Source: an uncultured Actinomycetes bacterium (lineage in GTDB: Bacteria > Actinomycetota > Acidimicrobiia > Acidimicrobiales > Microtrichaceae). From it: a stretch of 17,967 nt of DNA. The translations under genes were made by a program, and so were the position numbers. Of this stretch, positions 8,412-15,847 are shown one piece after another; position 1 is the stretch's first letter, and each line of letters opens with the position of its first letter. The notes beneath the pieces are model-generated. The model did not search any database. It was given only the letters and a program-made list of their open reading frames with translations, and was not told the DNA's origin. The stretch spans positions 1-17,967 of the forward strand of contig CAJANQ010000050.1 of the NCBI GenBank assembly GCA_903941145.1. The letters are read 5' to 3'.

Positions 8412-9786
8412 CGCCCGCAGTCTTGTCGTTCGCCGGTGCCGGGTCGGCCACCTCTCCCGCGTCCTGCGCCGGCGGGGCCTCACCGCGGCGCTCGCGCCAG
8501 CGGGCGACGAGGCGGCCCTCGGCCCCGTGGGGGGTCGGCTCGTAGTAGGTGCGGCCCTGGAGCTCGTCCGGCAGGTACTGCTGGGGGACCCAGCCGGCGG
8601 GCGCGTCGTGCGGGTACTGGTAGCCCTTGCCGTGCCCCAGGTGCTTGGCGCCCGAGTAGTGCGCGTCACGCAGGTGCGCAGGGACCTCGCCGACCGGCCG
8701 GGACCGCACGTCGGCGATGGCCCGGTCCAGGCCGGCGTACGCGCTCGACGACTTGGGGGCGAGCGCCAGGTGCACGGTGGCCTGCGCCAGGTTGATCCGG
8801 GCCTCAGGCAGGCCCACGTGGTCCACGGCGCGGGCGGCGGCCTCCACCACCACCAGGGCGAGCGGGTCGGCCATGCCGACGTCCTCCGAGGCCGAGACCA
8901 GCAGCCGACGGACGATGAACCGGGCGTCCTCCCCCGCCTCGAGCATGCGGGCCAGCCAGTGCAGCGCCGCGTCAGGGTCGGAGCCCCGTATGGACTTGAT
9001 GAACGCCGAGACCACGTCGTAGTGGTCGTCCTGCCCGTACCGGACCGGCGAGGCGCCCAGCGCACCCTCGGCGTCGACCAGCTCGACGCGGACCTGCCCG
9101 GTGCCGGCCCGCTGTGCCGCGAGCGCGAGTGCGACCTCGAGGCTGGTGAGCAGGTGCCGTCCGTCGCCCCCGCACCGGTCGACGAGGTGGGCGACGGCGT
9201 CGTCGTCGGCGGTGGCCCCCTCGGCGTCGAGCCCGCGGCGGGCCAGCTCGGCGAGCGCGGGCGGCCCCAGCGGCTGCAGCCGGAACAGCGTGGACCGGCT
9301 CATGAGCGGTGCGTTGACCTCGAAGTACGGGTTCTCGGTGGTGGCACCCACCAGGACCAGCAGCCCGGTCTCGACCGAGGGCAGGAGCGCGTCCTGCTGG
9401 GACTTGGTGAAGCGGTGGATCTCGTCGAGGAAGAGGATCGTGCCGGTGCCGTGCGAACCCAGCCGCATCTGCGCGGCGGCCGCCACCTCACGGATGTCCT
9501 TGACCGTCGCCGTCACCGCCGAGAGCGGCACGAACTCCTTGGAGGAGGACTGCGCGACGAGCCGGGCGACCGTGGTCTTGCCGGTGCCCGGAGGGCCCCA
9601 GAGGATGACCGAGGAGAGCCGGTCGGCGTCGACGAGGGCCCGGAGCGGCCGGCCAGGTCCGAGCAGGTGCTCCTGGCCCACGACGTCGTCAAGGGTGCGG
9701 GGCCGGAGCCGGTCCGCGAGCGGTCCCCGCTGGGCCAGACGGTCGGCCGCCACTGAGCTGAAGAGGTCGTTCGGCTCCGGAGCCAC
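8398..9786 (-). CDS. rarA: Replication-associated recombination protein A (AAA+ ATPase, MgsA/RarA)
   Basis: Clamp-loader-like AAA+ ATPase acting at stalled replication forks, related to eukaryotic WRNIP1. The 462-residue protein begins with the RPRTLDDVVGQEHLLGPG signature. It has Walker A GPPGTGKT (64-71), Walker B ILFLDE followed by IHRFTKSQQDALL (117-135), sensor 1 in GATTENP (147-153), and the tetramerisation and C-terminal MgsA region with the GYQYPHD segment. The GTG at 9786 lies only 9 nt after the stop of the ECF S-component gene, and no terminator is visible between them. It may therefore receive transcription from the riboswitch-controlled operon, unless an internal promoter exists that I cannot see. 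Confidence 0.95.
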   Translation of the reverse strand: MAPEPNDLFSSVAADRLAQRGPLADRLRPRTLDDVVGQEHLLGPGRPLRALVDADRLSSVILWGPPGTGKTTVARLVAQSSSKEFVPLSAVTATVKDIREVAAAAQMRLGSHGTGTILFLDEIHRFTKSQQDALLPSVETGLLVLVGATTENPYFEVNAPLMSRSTLFRLQPLGPPALAELARRGLDAEGATADDDAVAHLVDRCGGDGRHLLTSLEVALALAAQRAGTGQVRVELVDAEGALGASPVRYGQDDHYDVVSAFIKSIRGSDPDAALHWLARMLEAGEDARFIVRRLLVSASEDVGMADPLALVVVEAAARAVDHVGLPEARINLAQATVHLALAPKSSSAYAGLDRAIADVRSRPVGEVPAHLRDAHYSGAKHLGHGKGYQYPHDAPAGWVPQQYLPDELQGRTYYEPTPHGAEGRLVARWRERRGEAPPAQDAGEVADPAPANDKTAGDADR

Positions 9787-9795
9787 AGCGTCAGG

Positions 9796-10635
9796 CTAGG
9801 TGCCCGTCCCGACACCCGGGGCCGCCGCCTCGGACCGGGCGGGCGTGAACACCACCGGCACCCCGAAGGACGCCCGCCGCGACGCCCGCCGGAGCGCGGC
9901 GAGCACGGCCGGGCCGGCCAGCACCATGAGCAGCGCGTTGGTGGCCGCCCGCGGAAGGTCCCAGCCCATCGACGTCGTCAGGTGGAACACCCAGAACCGG
10001 CCCAGGTTGGCGGTCACCGGTGCGCCGGCCACGTAGGCGACCGCCGAGCCGTCGTCGAGCGCGAACGGCCAGAACCACAGGTCGAGCACCAGGCCGTAGG
10101 CCAGACCGGCCACCACGCCGTAGCCGGCGAGCAGCGCCACCTCGGACCTGCCCCTGGCCCGTGGCAGGCAGCCGGCGCCGTACCCGATCCATGCGGCGGC
10201 CAGCATCTGGAACGGGAGCCACGGGCCCACGCCGCCGGTCAGCAGCGCCGAGGCCACGAGCGTGACGGCACCCAGGACGAACCCGAACCTCCGGCCGAGG
10301 ACCCGGCCGGCCGGGATGAGCAGGAAGAAGACGGCCTCGAATCCGGTCACGCCGGCACCGGCCAGCCGCAGTGCCGAGGCGCACGCCGCCAGCACGCCCA
10401 GGAGCGCGACGGACCGTGAGTCCATGCCCCCGGCCGCGAGCTCCGAGACCACGACCCCGAGCAGGAGCGGCACCAGCAGGAGGAAGACCCACGGTGCGTC
10501 CGACAGGTGGGCCAGGTCCACCGAGGCGCCCGCACCGGGCGGGGCCAGAAGTGGCCAGCAGAACGCGACCAGGCCCACCGCGGTGGTGAGACCCAGCAGC
10601 AGCGCGGCCCGACGGCTCGCAGCGACGGCGCTCAC
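9796..10635 (-). CDS. ECF transporter substrate-binding (S) component, probably cobalamin (CbrT-like)
   Basis: Integral membrane substrate-binding subunit of an energy-coupling-factor importer. The 279-residue protein has about six or seven hydrophobic segments (about 10-30, 49-68, 75-92, 98-112, 116-135, 165-190, 225-248). It has a conserved-looking stretch, LLTGGVGPWLPFQMLAAAWIGYGAG (two overlapping parts of 131-155), of a kind I associate with the CbrT-type S components of cobalamin ECF transporters. A Thr-Gly-Phe-Glu-Ala-Val-Phe-Phe segment precedes it. Substrate assignment rests mostly on the cobalamin riboswitch at the head of the operon. The GTG start overlaps the ATPase stop by 4 nt (GTGA). 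The C-terminal 30 residues are hydrophilic. Another tetrapyrrole or corrinoid precursor is possible. Confidence 0.82.
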   Translation of the reverse strand: MSAVAASRRAALLLGLTTAVGLVAFCWPLLAPPGAGASVDLAHLSDAPWVFLLLVPLLLGVVVSELAAGGMDSRSVALLGVLAACASALRLAGAGVTGFEAVFFLLIPAGRVLGRRFGFVLGAVTLVASALLTGGVGPWLPFQMLAAAWIGYGAGCLPRARGRSEVALLAGYGVVAGLAYGLVLDLWFWPFALDDGSAVAYVAGAPVTANLGRFWVFHLTTSMGWDLPRAATNALLMVLAGPAVLAALRRASRRASFGVPVVFTPARSEAAAPGVGTGT

Positions 10636-12275
10636 TCCCCCGCCTCCCTTGCGCCGGCGGCGCCCCGGGCGAAGGCGCCGGCGACCTCTTCGACCGTCAG
10701 CCAGCGGTCGTCGCCCAGGATGCGGGCGACCTGCGGCGCGAACACCGGCGTCTGGCAGACCACCCGACGGGCCGGCCCGTCCTCGACCACCCGGCCGTTG
10801 GCGAGCAGGACCACGCGGTCCGCGACCTCAGCCACCAGCTCGACGTCGTGGCTCGCCAGGACCACCGAGGTCCCGGCCGCGGCCAGACGGCGGAGGTCGG
10901 CCACGAGTGCCGTCTTGGCGTCGTGGTCCAGCCCGCGGGTGGGCTCGTCGAGGCAGAGCACTGCGGGACCGGCCGCCATGACCACGGCGACGGCCAGCGC
11001 GAGGCGCTGCCCCTCCGAGAGGTCACGGGGGTGCAGCTCCGGGTCGACGTCGCCCACCATCGACGCCAGCAGCGCGGCGGTGGTGCCGGGGGCGGCGCCG
11101 GCGTCCTGGTCGGCGGCCGCGCACTCGTCGTCGACCCGCTCGCAGAACAGCAGCATCGCGGGGTCCTGGGGCACGAGGCCGACCGACCGGACGAGCTGGT
11201 CGGGTGACAGCCGCACAGGGTCGGCCCCGAGCACCTCGACCCGTCCGGAACGGGGAGGACGCATGCCGGCGAGCAGCGAGAGCAGCGTGGACTTGCCCGA
11301 TCCGTTGCGACCCATGAGCGCGGTGACCTCGCCCTGACGCAGCTCCAGGTCGACGCCCTCGAGCGCGACCACCGGGCCGTAGCGGGCGGCGACCCCGGCG
11401 GCCGAGGCGACGACCGGGCGCTCGGAGAGGTCCGTGAGCTCCGGCCCCGGGACGCCGGCGAGGCACTCACGGAGCGACGCCCGGTCGCGGCGGGCCTCGC
11501 GGACGGTGAGCGGCACCGGGTCCCAGCCGGCCAGCTCACCGAGCAGCATCACCGGTGGCCGCGGCGCCGGGGCCACCAGCAGGTCCCGGGGCGGACCGGA
11601 CCGCACCGTGCCGTCGCCGGGGACGACCACGACGGTGTCGGCGAACTGCACGACACGCTCCAGCCGGTGCTCGGCCATGACCACCGTGAGCCCGACGTCG
11701 TGGACGAGCCGGGTGATGGCGGACAGGACCTCGTCGGCCGCTGCAGGGTCCAGGGCCGACGTCGGCTCGTCCAGCACCAGGACCTTGGGGCCCGCGGCGA
11801 GCACCGCGGCGATGGCCACCCGCTGCTGCTGGCCGCCGGACAGCGCCCTGAGCGGACGGTCCCGCACCTCGGCCAGGCCCATGAGGTCGAGGGTGTCCTC
11901 GAGGCGACGGCGCATGACGTCGACCGGGGTGCCCAGGTTCTCCATCACGAACACGACCTCGTCCGCCACGGTGTCGGTGACGAACCCGGCCAGCGGGTCC
12001 TGACCGACGGTGCCGACGACGTCGGCCAGCTCCCGGGGAGGGAACTCGGCGGTGGACCGTCCCCCTACGGTGACGGTGCCGGCCAGATGGCCGCCGGTGA
12101 ACCGGGGCACGAGGCCGGGGACCGCACCCAGCAGGGTCGACTTCCCGCCGCCCGTCGGGCCGACCACGAGACAGAGGGTGCCTTCGTCGATGGACAGGTC
12201 CACGCCGTCGAGCACCGCCGGACCTTCCGGGGTGTAGCGGAACGTGACGTCGCGGAGCTCGACGACCGGGGTCAC
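10632..12275 (-). CDS. ECF transporter ATPase, two ABC domains fused in one chain
   Basis: Cytoplasmic ATPase that powers the ECF importer, with both nucleotide-binding domains in a single 547-residue chain in place of separate EcfA1 and EcfA2. NBD1: Walker A GPTGGGKS (39-46), Q-loop GQDP (91-94), signature LSGGQ (145-149), Walker B VLVLDE (165-170) and the H-loop in MAEHR. NBD2: Walker A GRNGSGKS (322-329), Q-loop PQDP, signature LSEGQ (419-423, with Glu where Gly is usual), Walker B VLCLDE (439-444) and the H-loop in LASHD. The GTG at 12275 (VTPVVELRDV) is chosen because it overlaps the ecfT stop by 4 nt and gives an N terminus typical of ABC domains. The frame is open far upstream, but that part is the shadow of ecfT. 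It corresponds to the CbrU role in cbrTUV nomenclature. Confidence 0.92.
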   Translation of the reverse strand: MTPVVELRDVTFRYTPEGPAVLDGVDLSIDEGTLCLVVGPTGGGKSTLLGAVPGLVPRFTGGHLAGTVTVGGRSTAEFPPRELADVVGTVGQDPLAGFVTDTVADEVVFVMENLGTPVDVMRRRLEDTLDLMGLAEVRDRPLRALSGGQQQRVAIAAVLAAGPKVLVLDEPTSALDPAAADEVLSAITRLVHDVGLTVVMAEHRLERVVQFADTVVVVPGDGTVRSGPPRDLLVAPAPRPPVMLLGELAGWDPVPLTVREARRDRASLRECLAGVPGPELTDLSERPVVASAAGVAARYGPVVALEGVDLELRQGEVTALMGRNGSGKSTLLSLLAGMRPPRSGRVEVLGADPVRLSPDQLVRSVGLVPQDPAMLLFCERVDDECAAADQDAGAAPGTTAALLASMVGDVDPELHPRDLSEGQRLALAVAVVMAAGPAVLCLDEPTRGLDHDAKTALVADLRRLAAAGTSVVLASHDVELVAEVADRVVLLANGRVVEDGPARRVVCQTPVFAPQVARILGDDRWLTVEEVAGAFARGAAGAREAGE

Positions 12276-13432
12276 GCCGGACTCCCGGGCGGCAGCGGCG
12301 CGACGACGCCCGGCACCAGGGCACAGCACACCGCCAGCGCGGTCCCGACGGTGAGCGTGGGCCAGGCGAACGGTGCGACGAGCGGGTGCAGCACCAGGTC
12401 GGACGACACGCTGACCAGGGCGGCGCAGAGCACGCCCGACCCGGCGACGGCCCACTCGGGGAGGGCCCACGGGTCGCGGCCGTAGACGGTGCGGGTGCTG
12501 CGCCGCGACCCGCGCCACAGCACGACGCCGAGCAGCACCCCGCCACCCGCCAGGGCGGGGAGACCCATGAGCCCGGGTGCGCCGGGCGACAGCCGGCCGT
12601 AGAGGCCGGACATCAGCAGCACGGCCACGGCGCCGAGCAGCAGCCCGTCGACGAACCGCTGGGACCTGGTCGTGCCGGCCCGACGGCCGTAGCCCCGGAC
12701 GTCCATCGACGCCGCCATGTCGACCGAGCGCTCGAGCGCGGCGCCGAGCACCGGCAGCACCGTGCCCCGGACGCCGCGCAGACCACCGGCCCTGCCCCGG
12801 AGCCGCCGGGCGGCACGTACGCGGGCCACCTCGGACACCAGCTCGGGGGCGAGCGTCACGGCGACCCCCACGGCGACCCCGGCCTCGTGCAGCGCGGCCG
12901 GGAGCGACCGGACCAGCCGGTAGCCGCTGCTCACCGTGTTGACGGCACCGAAACAGACGAGCACCACTGCCAGGCGGCAGCCGCCGTAGAACGCACCGAG
13001 CAGCTGGTCCGCCGTCACTGCACCGCCCAGGCCCAGGCCTGAGAGCCACGGCGGCAGGGGCGGCTGCGGGAGCGAGAACACCGTCCGGCCGGCCCCCGGG
13101 GCCGAGAACACGACGGTGAGCACCATCCGGACTGCGATCACGAACAGACCGAGCTGCACGAACATGCGGACCGAGCGGCCGGCCGGTCCTGGCCGGCGGC
13201 GGACGACGGCGACGTGGACCACGGCCACACCGAGCAGGAGCAGCAGCAGCGGGTTGGTGGTCCGGGCGGCCGCCACGGACACGCCGATGCCCCAGGCCCA
13301 CCACGCGACCGGGTGCAGCCATCGGTGCGGCCGACCGCGCCGGTCGACCAGCACGGCACCGCCTGGCGGCTCGACGGCCTCGAGGTCCTGCGACGCTGCG
13401 GCCACCTCCCGGAGGTCGGGACGGACCATCAT
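12272..13432 (-). CDS. ecfT: ECF transporter transmembrane (T) component
   Basis: Scaffold subunit that links the S component to the ATPase. The 386-residue protein is longer than the typical 260-residue EcfT. It has hydrophobic segments at about 40-56, 60-78, 92-110, 150-166, 260-278, 288-305, 326-342 and 355-378. The two coupling motifs expected in a T component are present as AARRLRG (207-213) and ASMDVRGYG (241-249), which normally seat in grooves of the two ATPase domains. The C-terminal extension with three extra membrane segments is unusual for the core family. The ATG at 13432 overlaps the upstream stop by 4 nt (ATGA), and its own stop overlaps the ATPase GTG by 4 nt. Confidence 0.88.
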   Translation of the reverse strand: MMVRPDLREVAAASQDLEAVEPPGGAVLVDRRGRPHRWLHPVAWWAWGIGVSVAAARTTNPLLLLLLGVAVVHVAVVRRRPGPAGRSVRMFVQLGLFVIAVRMVLTVVFSAPGAGRTVFSLPQPPLPPWLSGLGLGGAVTADQLLGAFYGGCRLAVVLVCFGAVNTVSSGYRLVRSLPAALHEAGVAVGVAVTLAPELVSEVARVRAARRLRGRAGGLRGVRGTVLPVLGAALERSVDMAASMDVRGYGRRAGTTRSQRFVDGLLLGAVAVLLMSGLYGRLSPGAPGLMGLPALAGGGVLLGVVLWRGSRRSTRTVYGRDPWALPEWAVAGSGVLCAALVSVSSDLVLHPLVAPFAWPTLTVGTALAVCCALVPGVVAPLPPGSPA

Positions 13433-14343
13433 CCGGCGCGACGCCCACGGACGACGGCGCCGAGTCCGATCAGCGCGGCGACGGCGACGGCTCCCACCGC
13501 GACCCAGGGGACGCCGCCCCCGGAGGACGGGGCCGTGGACCGCGCCGCCTGCTCCGTCCCGTTCGCGGCCCCGTCGGGCGGAGTGGTGCTCGACGGCCGG
13601 CCGCCCGACGTCGTCGTGCTCGGCGACGCAGGTACCTCCGCGGTCCGTCCGGCCACCTCGGCCGCAGGCGCCGTGGCCGGCGGCACGGTCGCGGCGGTGG
13701 TCGTCGGCACCGGGGCAGCGGGAGCAGATGGGGCTGCGGGCACCGCCGGGCCGGGTGCAGTTGTGGCGGCCGGCGCCTGGGCCGACGGCGCGACGGTCGC
13801 CGACGGCGCGGCCGGCGGCGACGCCGTCGAACACGTCACGACCGGCGGAGCGACCCGGGGACGGGGGTTGTCGGACGCGGCCACGCCGCCCGTCGTGGTC
13901 CAGCGCCAGCCCTCGACGGCGCAGCGCGAGGTCACCGGGGTGAAGAACCCGACCCTCGAGTAGGTCCACGCCGCACCAGCGGTCTGCCGGTAGTAGGCCC
14001 AGTACGAGACACCTTTTGCGGTCGGGGCGGCACAGCCCGACTGCGGCACGCCCAGGATCCCGCACAGGAAGGCCCCGCCCTGGTTGTTGTCGGCCGGAGT
14101 GCCGGTCCCGACCCGGAACGGGATCCCCGCCGCAACCAGGGCATCACGTCCGCTAGCCCCCTCCTTCACCGTCACGCAGCGCACGAGCGGCTCGCCCGAG
14201 CCGGTGTCCACCACCACCGCGACCGACGCCGACCCGGCTGGCGGCGGGCCGCACGAGACCACGGCCCCGGCCGGCGGCGCGTGCACGACAGCCACGAACG
14301 CGAACGCGAAGAGCAGCGCACCCACCGCCGTCGCCCGGCGCAC
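13429..14343 (-). CDS. Secreted, membrane-anchored protein resembling transcobalamin C-terminal (DUF4430) / SCO2322 families
   Basis: A 304-residue protein with a clear signal peptide (basic MRR, hydrophobic core to about residue 27, AGA cleavage-like site). A globular domain of about 38-171 follows, then a Pro/Ala/Thr-rich linker of about 175-275, a C-terminal membrane helix (about 279-298) and a basic tail RGRRAG. The globular part has a valine-rich first strand, an EGASGRDAL segment, LCGILGVPQSGC, then GVSYWAYY and EGWRWTT. That order recalls the beta domain of transcobalamin (DUF4430); the later aromatic motifs recall the SCO2322 family of Streptomyces. Six cysteines (31, 56, 94, 104, 141, 171) could form disulfides outside the cell. 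I prefer the GTG at 14343; a TTG at 14364, overlapping the preceding stop, would extend the protein by seven residues. Probable role: half of a surface corrinoid-binding pair. Confidence 0.78.
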   Translation of the reverse strand: MRRATAVGALLFAFAFVAVVHAPPAGAVVSCGPPPAGSASVAVVVDTGSGEPLVRCVTVKEGASGRDALVAAGIPFRVGTGTPADNNQGGAFLCGILGVPQSGCAAPTAKGVSYWAYYRQTAGAAWTYSRVGFFTPVTSRCAVEGWRWTTTGGVAASDNPRPRVAPPVVTCSTASPPAAPSATVAPSAQAPAATTAPGPAVPAAPSAPAAPVPTTTAATVPPATAPAAEVAGRTAEVPASPSTTTSGGRPSSTTPPDGAANGTEQAARSTAPSSGGGVPWVAVGAVAVAALIGLGAVVRGRRAG

Positions 14344-14360
14344 GGTCCCGACCGTCCGGT

Positions 14361-15737
14361 TCAACGTCGGCGGACGGAGAGGATCGACAGCCCCAGGCCG
14401 AGGAGCAGCAGCGTGGCGCCGGCGAGTGCCGTGCCGATGCTGCTGGACCCGGTGTCGGCCAGCTGTCCGGACGGCGCCGACTCGGCCTGCACCCCGAGCA
14501 CCGACGCGGCCGGCGCGTCCTGGTCGGAGGCCGCGGCCGTGGTCGTGACCGCGAGCGACGTGGTCGTGGTGGACGTGGTCGTGGTCGTGGACGAGGTGGT
14601 CGTCGTGGTCGTCGCCACCTCGCACGGGACGGCAGGGACGCCGGCGGTGAGGGTCTGCGCCGAGAGCGGGAACGCGCGGCCAGCCAGCGCCGGCACGCCC
14701 TGTGCCGTCGCAAAGCTGTTGGCCGCGTTCGCCGAGCCCGGATAGGTGAGCGCACCTCGGTCGGCAGCGGGCTGGGCACAGGTCAGCTGGAACCCCACCA
14801 GCGCGGCCTGCGGCGTCGCGGACTTGTCGGTGAACGCAGCGTCGGCGAGCTTCCCCGCCGCGGCGAGCGCCTGCACCACCAGCCCTGTGGAGTTCGGGTC
14901 CGTCGGGTCGCCGGGGTAGAAGCCCCATCCGCCGTCGGTGTTCTGGTTGGTGTCGATCCACGTCAGGGCCGACGCGACACGGGACGCCGAGCGGTCCAGC
15001 GCCACGAGAGCCTCGACCGCGACCGACGTGGAGTTGGAGTCGGGACCCACGTAGAGGCCGGCGTCGAACGCGCACGCGACCGACAGGTCCGACCGGTACG
15101 GCATCCACGACCCGTCGGCACACTGCTGACGGTCCAGCCACTCGGTGGCCGTGGGGTCCGGGACCGTGCCCGCCGCCGCCAGCGCCATGAGCGCGTAGGA
15201 CTGGCGGAAGACGCCGTCGTAGGTCGGGTCGGACGAGCCGTAGAGGCCAGCGTCCGGGCCGGCAACGGCGCGGGAGGCCCCGATGCGGGCCACCAGGTCG
15301 TTGCCCGGCGCCGCCCCGACGTTGCGCGGGTCCTTGCCCAGCGCCACGGCGAGCATCACGGCTCGACCCAGACGGCCCGGGTTGTCGGTGCCGGTGACGA
15401 GGGCAGCCTCACGGTTGGCCACGACGGCGGTCCAGATGCTGTTGGCCGCGGTGCCGCCGACGCCCGACGACGCCAGCGCGAGCCCTGCGTCGAGTGTCAG
15501 GCCCCAGTCGTCCGACGTGCCGTCGAAGCCCTTGAGCGGGGTGCTTGCTGCGGCCTTCGCGGCGAGCCAGCTGGCGCCGTAGGTCGCGGCGGTCGCGGGC
15601 GACGGTGAGAGCGGCTCGGCCGCCGCAGCGGGCAGCAGGGTGGTACTCAGCAGGGCCAGCAGCGCGACGCAGGTCGCGAGGAGGGCCCGAGCTGCTCGTG
15701 ACGCAGGTCCACGTGCGTCAGAGGTGGTTCGGTGCAT
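14361..15737 (-). CDS. Secreted alpha/alpha-barrel (prenyltransferase/squalene-oxidase-repeat) protein with LAXTG sorting signal; transcobalamin N-domain-like
   Basis: A 458-residue protein: signal peptide 1-40 (cleavage near AAAA/E), helical repeat domain about 50-365, Thr/Ser linker about 376-402, sorting motif LADTG (426-430), membrane helix 434-454 and tail VRRR. The repeat domain has two QW-like motifs, QQCADGSW (204-211) and QNTDGGWGF (265-273). Each is followed by a related DxNSTxxxVxAL helix start (233-244 and 280-291). This fits an alpha6/alpha6 toroid as in terpene cyclases and in the N-terminal domain of transcobalamin and intrinsic factor. No DxDD acid motif of squalene-hopene cyclases is present, and the protein is exported and wall-linked, so a cyclase is unlikely. 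LAXTG is the type of signal recognised by class E sortases of GC-rich actinobacteria. The ATG at 15737 directly precedes the signal peptide; the frame is open upstream but runs into the riboswitch. First gene of the B12-riboswitch operon. Confidence 0.85.
   Translation of the reverse strand: MHRTTSDARGPASRAARALLATCVALLALLSTTLLPAAAAEPLSPSPATAATYGASWLAAKAAASTPLKGFDGTSDDWGLTLDAGLALASSGVGGTAANSIWTAVVANREAALVTGTDNPGRLGRAVMLAVALGKDPRNVGAAPGNDLVARIGASRAVAGPDAGLYGSSDPTYDGVFRQSYALMALAAAGTVPDPTATEWLDRQQCADGSWMPYRSDLSVACAFDAGLYVGPDSNSTSVAVEALVALDRSASRVASALTWIDTNQNTDGGWGFYPGDPTDPNSTGLVVQALAAAGKLADAAFTDKSATPQAALVGFQLTCAQPAADRGALTYPGSANAANSFATAQGVPALAGRAFPLSAQTLTAGVPAVPCEVATTTTTTSSTTTTTSTTTTSLAVTTTAAASDQDAPAASVLGVQAESAPSGQLADTGSSSIGTALAGATLLLLGLGLSILSVRRR
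14553..14612 (-). repeat. Threonine-rich low-complexity coding repeat
   Basis: A run of GTC/GTG/GAC-like units on the plus strand, encoding on the minus strand the Thr/Ser linker between the helical-repeat domain and the LADTG anchor. It is compositionally repetitive (alternating ACC/ACG codons) and is best read as a wall-spanning stalk rather than as a mobile or regulatory repeat. Confidence 0.6.
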
Positions 15738-15819
15738 GTCGGTTCCAGTGCTCGGGTCCCGGACGACGGCACGGGCCGGAGCAGCAGCGACGGAACGACG
15801 CCCTGTCCCCCGGCTCCCG

Positions 15820-15839
15820 AACCGCTGTCCACGACGGTT
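15820..15839 (-). promoter_or_regulatory. Leader hairpin, candidate expression-platform element of the riboswitch
   Basis: Just downstream of the aptamer, AACCG (15839-15835) can pair with CGGTT (15824-15820), exposing a 10-base loop, TCGTGGACAG. Eight loop bases, TCGTGGAC, are perfectly complementary to GTCCACGA (15880-15873) inside the aptamer. The position fits the regulatory kissing-loop partner (L13) of cobalamin riboswitches, but it could also be a mutually exclusive pairing. The pairing is seen in the sequence; the function is inferred. Confidence 0.5.
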
Positions 15840-15847
15840 GTGAGGAG

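Noticed and set aside
5790..8795. Plus-strand open frame of about 1000 codons opposite alaS and its upstream neighbours
   Set aside because: It is a shadow of alaS, DUF6167, DUF948 and rarA. The translation is His/Asp/Arg/Gly/Val-biased with no motif, and the minus-strand genes are certain.
7360..9756. Plus-strand open frame of about 800 codons opposite rarA
   Set aside because: Composition-driven shadow frame with no family features; rarA on the other strand has full AAA+ motifs.
9796..13432. Cobalt or nickel ECF transporter (CbiMNQO type)
   Set aside because: Cobalt importers are also B12-riboswitch controlled, but there is no CbiM-like protein with its N-terminal metal-binding histidines and no CbiN. 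The S component and the two secreted partners fit whole-corrinoid capture better.
12276..13448. Upstream extension of the ECF ATPase into a 938-residue protein
   Set aside because: The extra part is an out-of-frame Arg/Pro-rich reading of ecfT. The GTG at 12275 overlaps the ecfT stop and begins a normal ABC domain.
14553..14612. Repeat array (CRISPR-like or tandem repeat element)
   Set aside because: The repetition is of short codon-level units within a coding Thr/Ser linker, with no spacer structure.
14361..15737. Squalene-hopene or other terpene cyclase
   Set aside because: The QW-like repeats suggest it, but the protein is about 300 residues in its folded part, lacks a DxDD motif, is exported and wall-sorted, and sits behind a cobalamin riboswitch.
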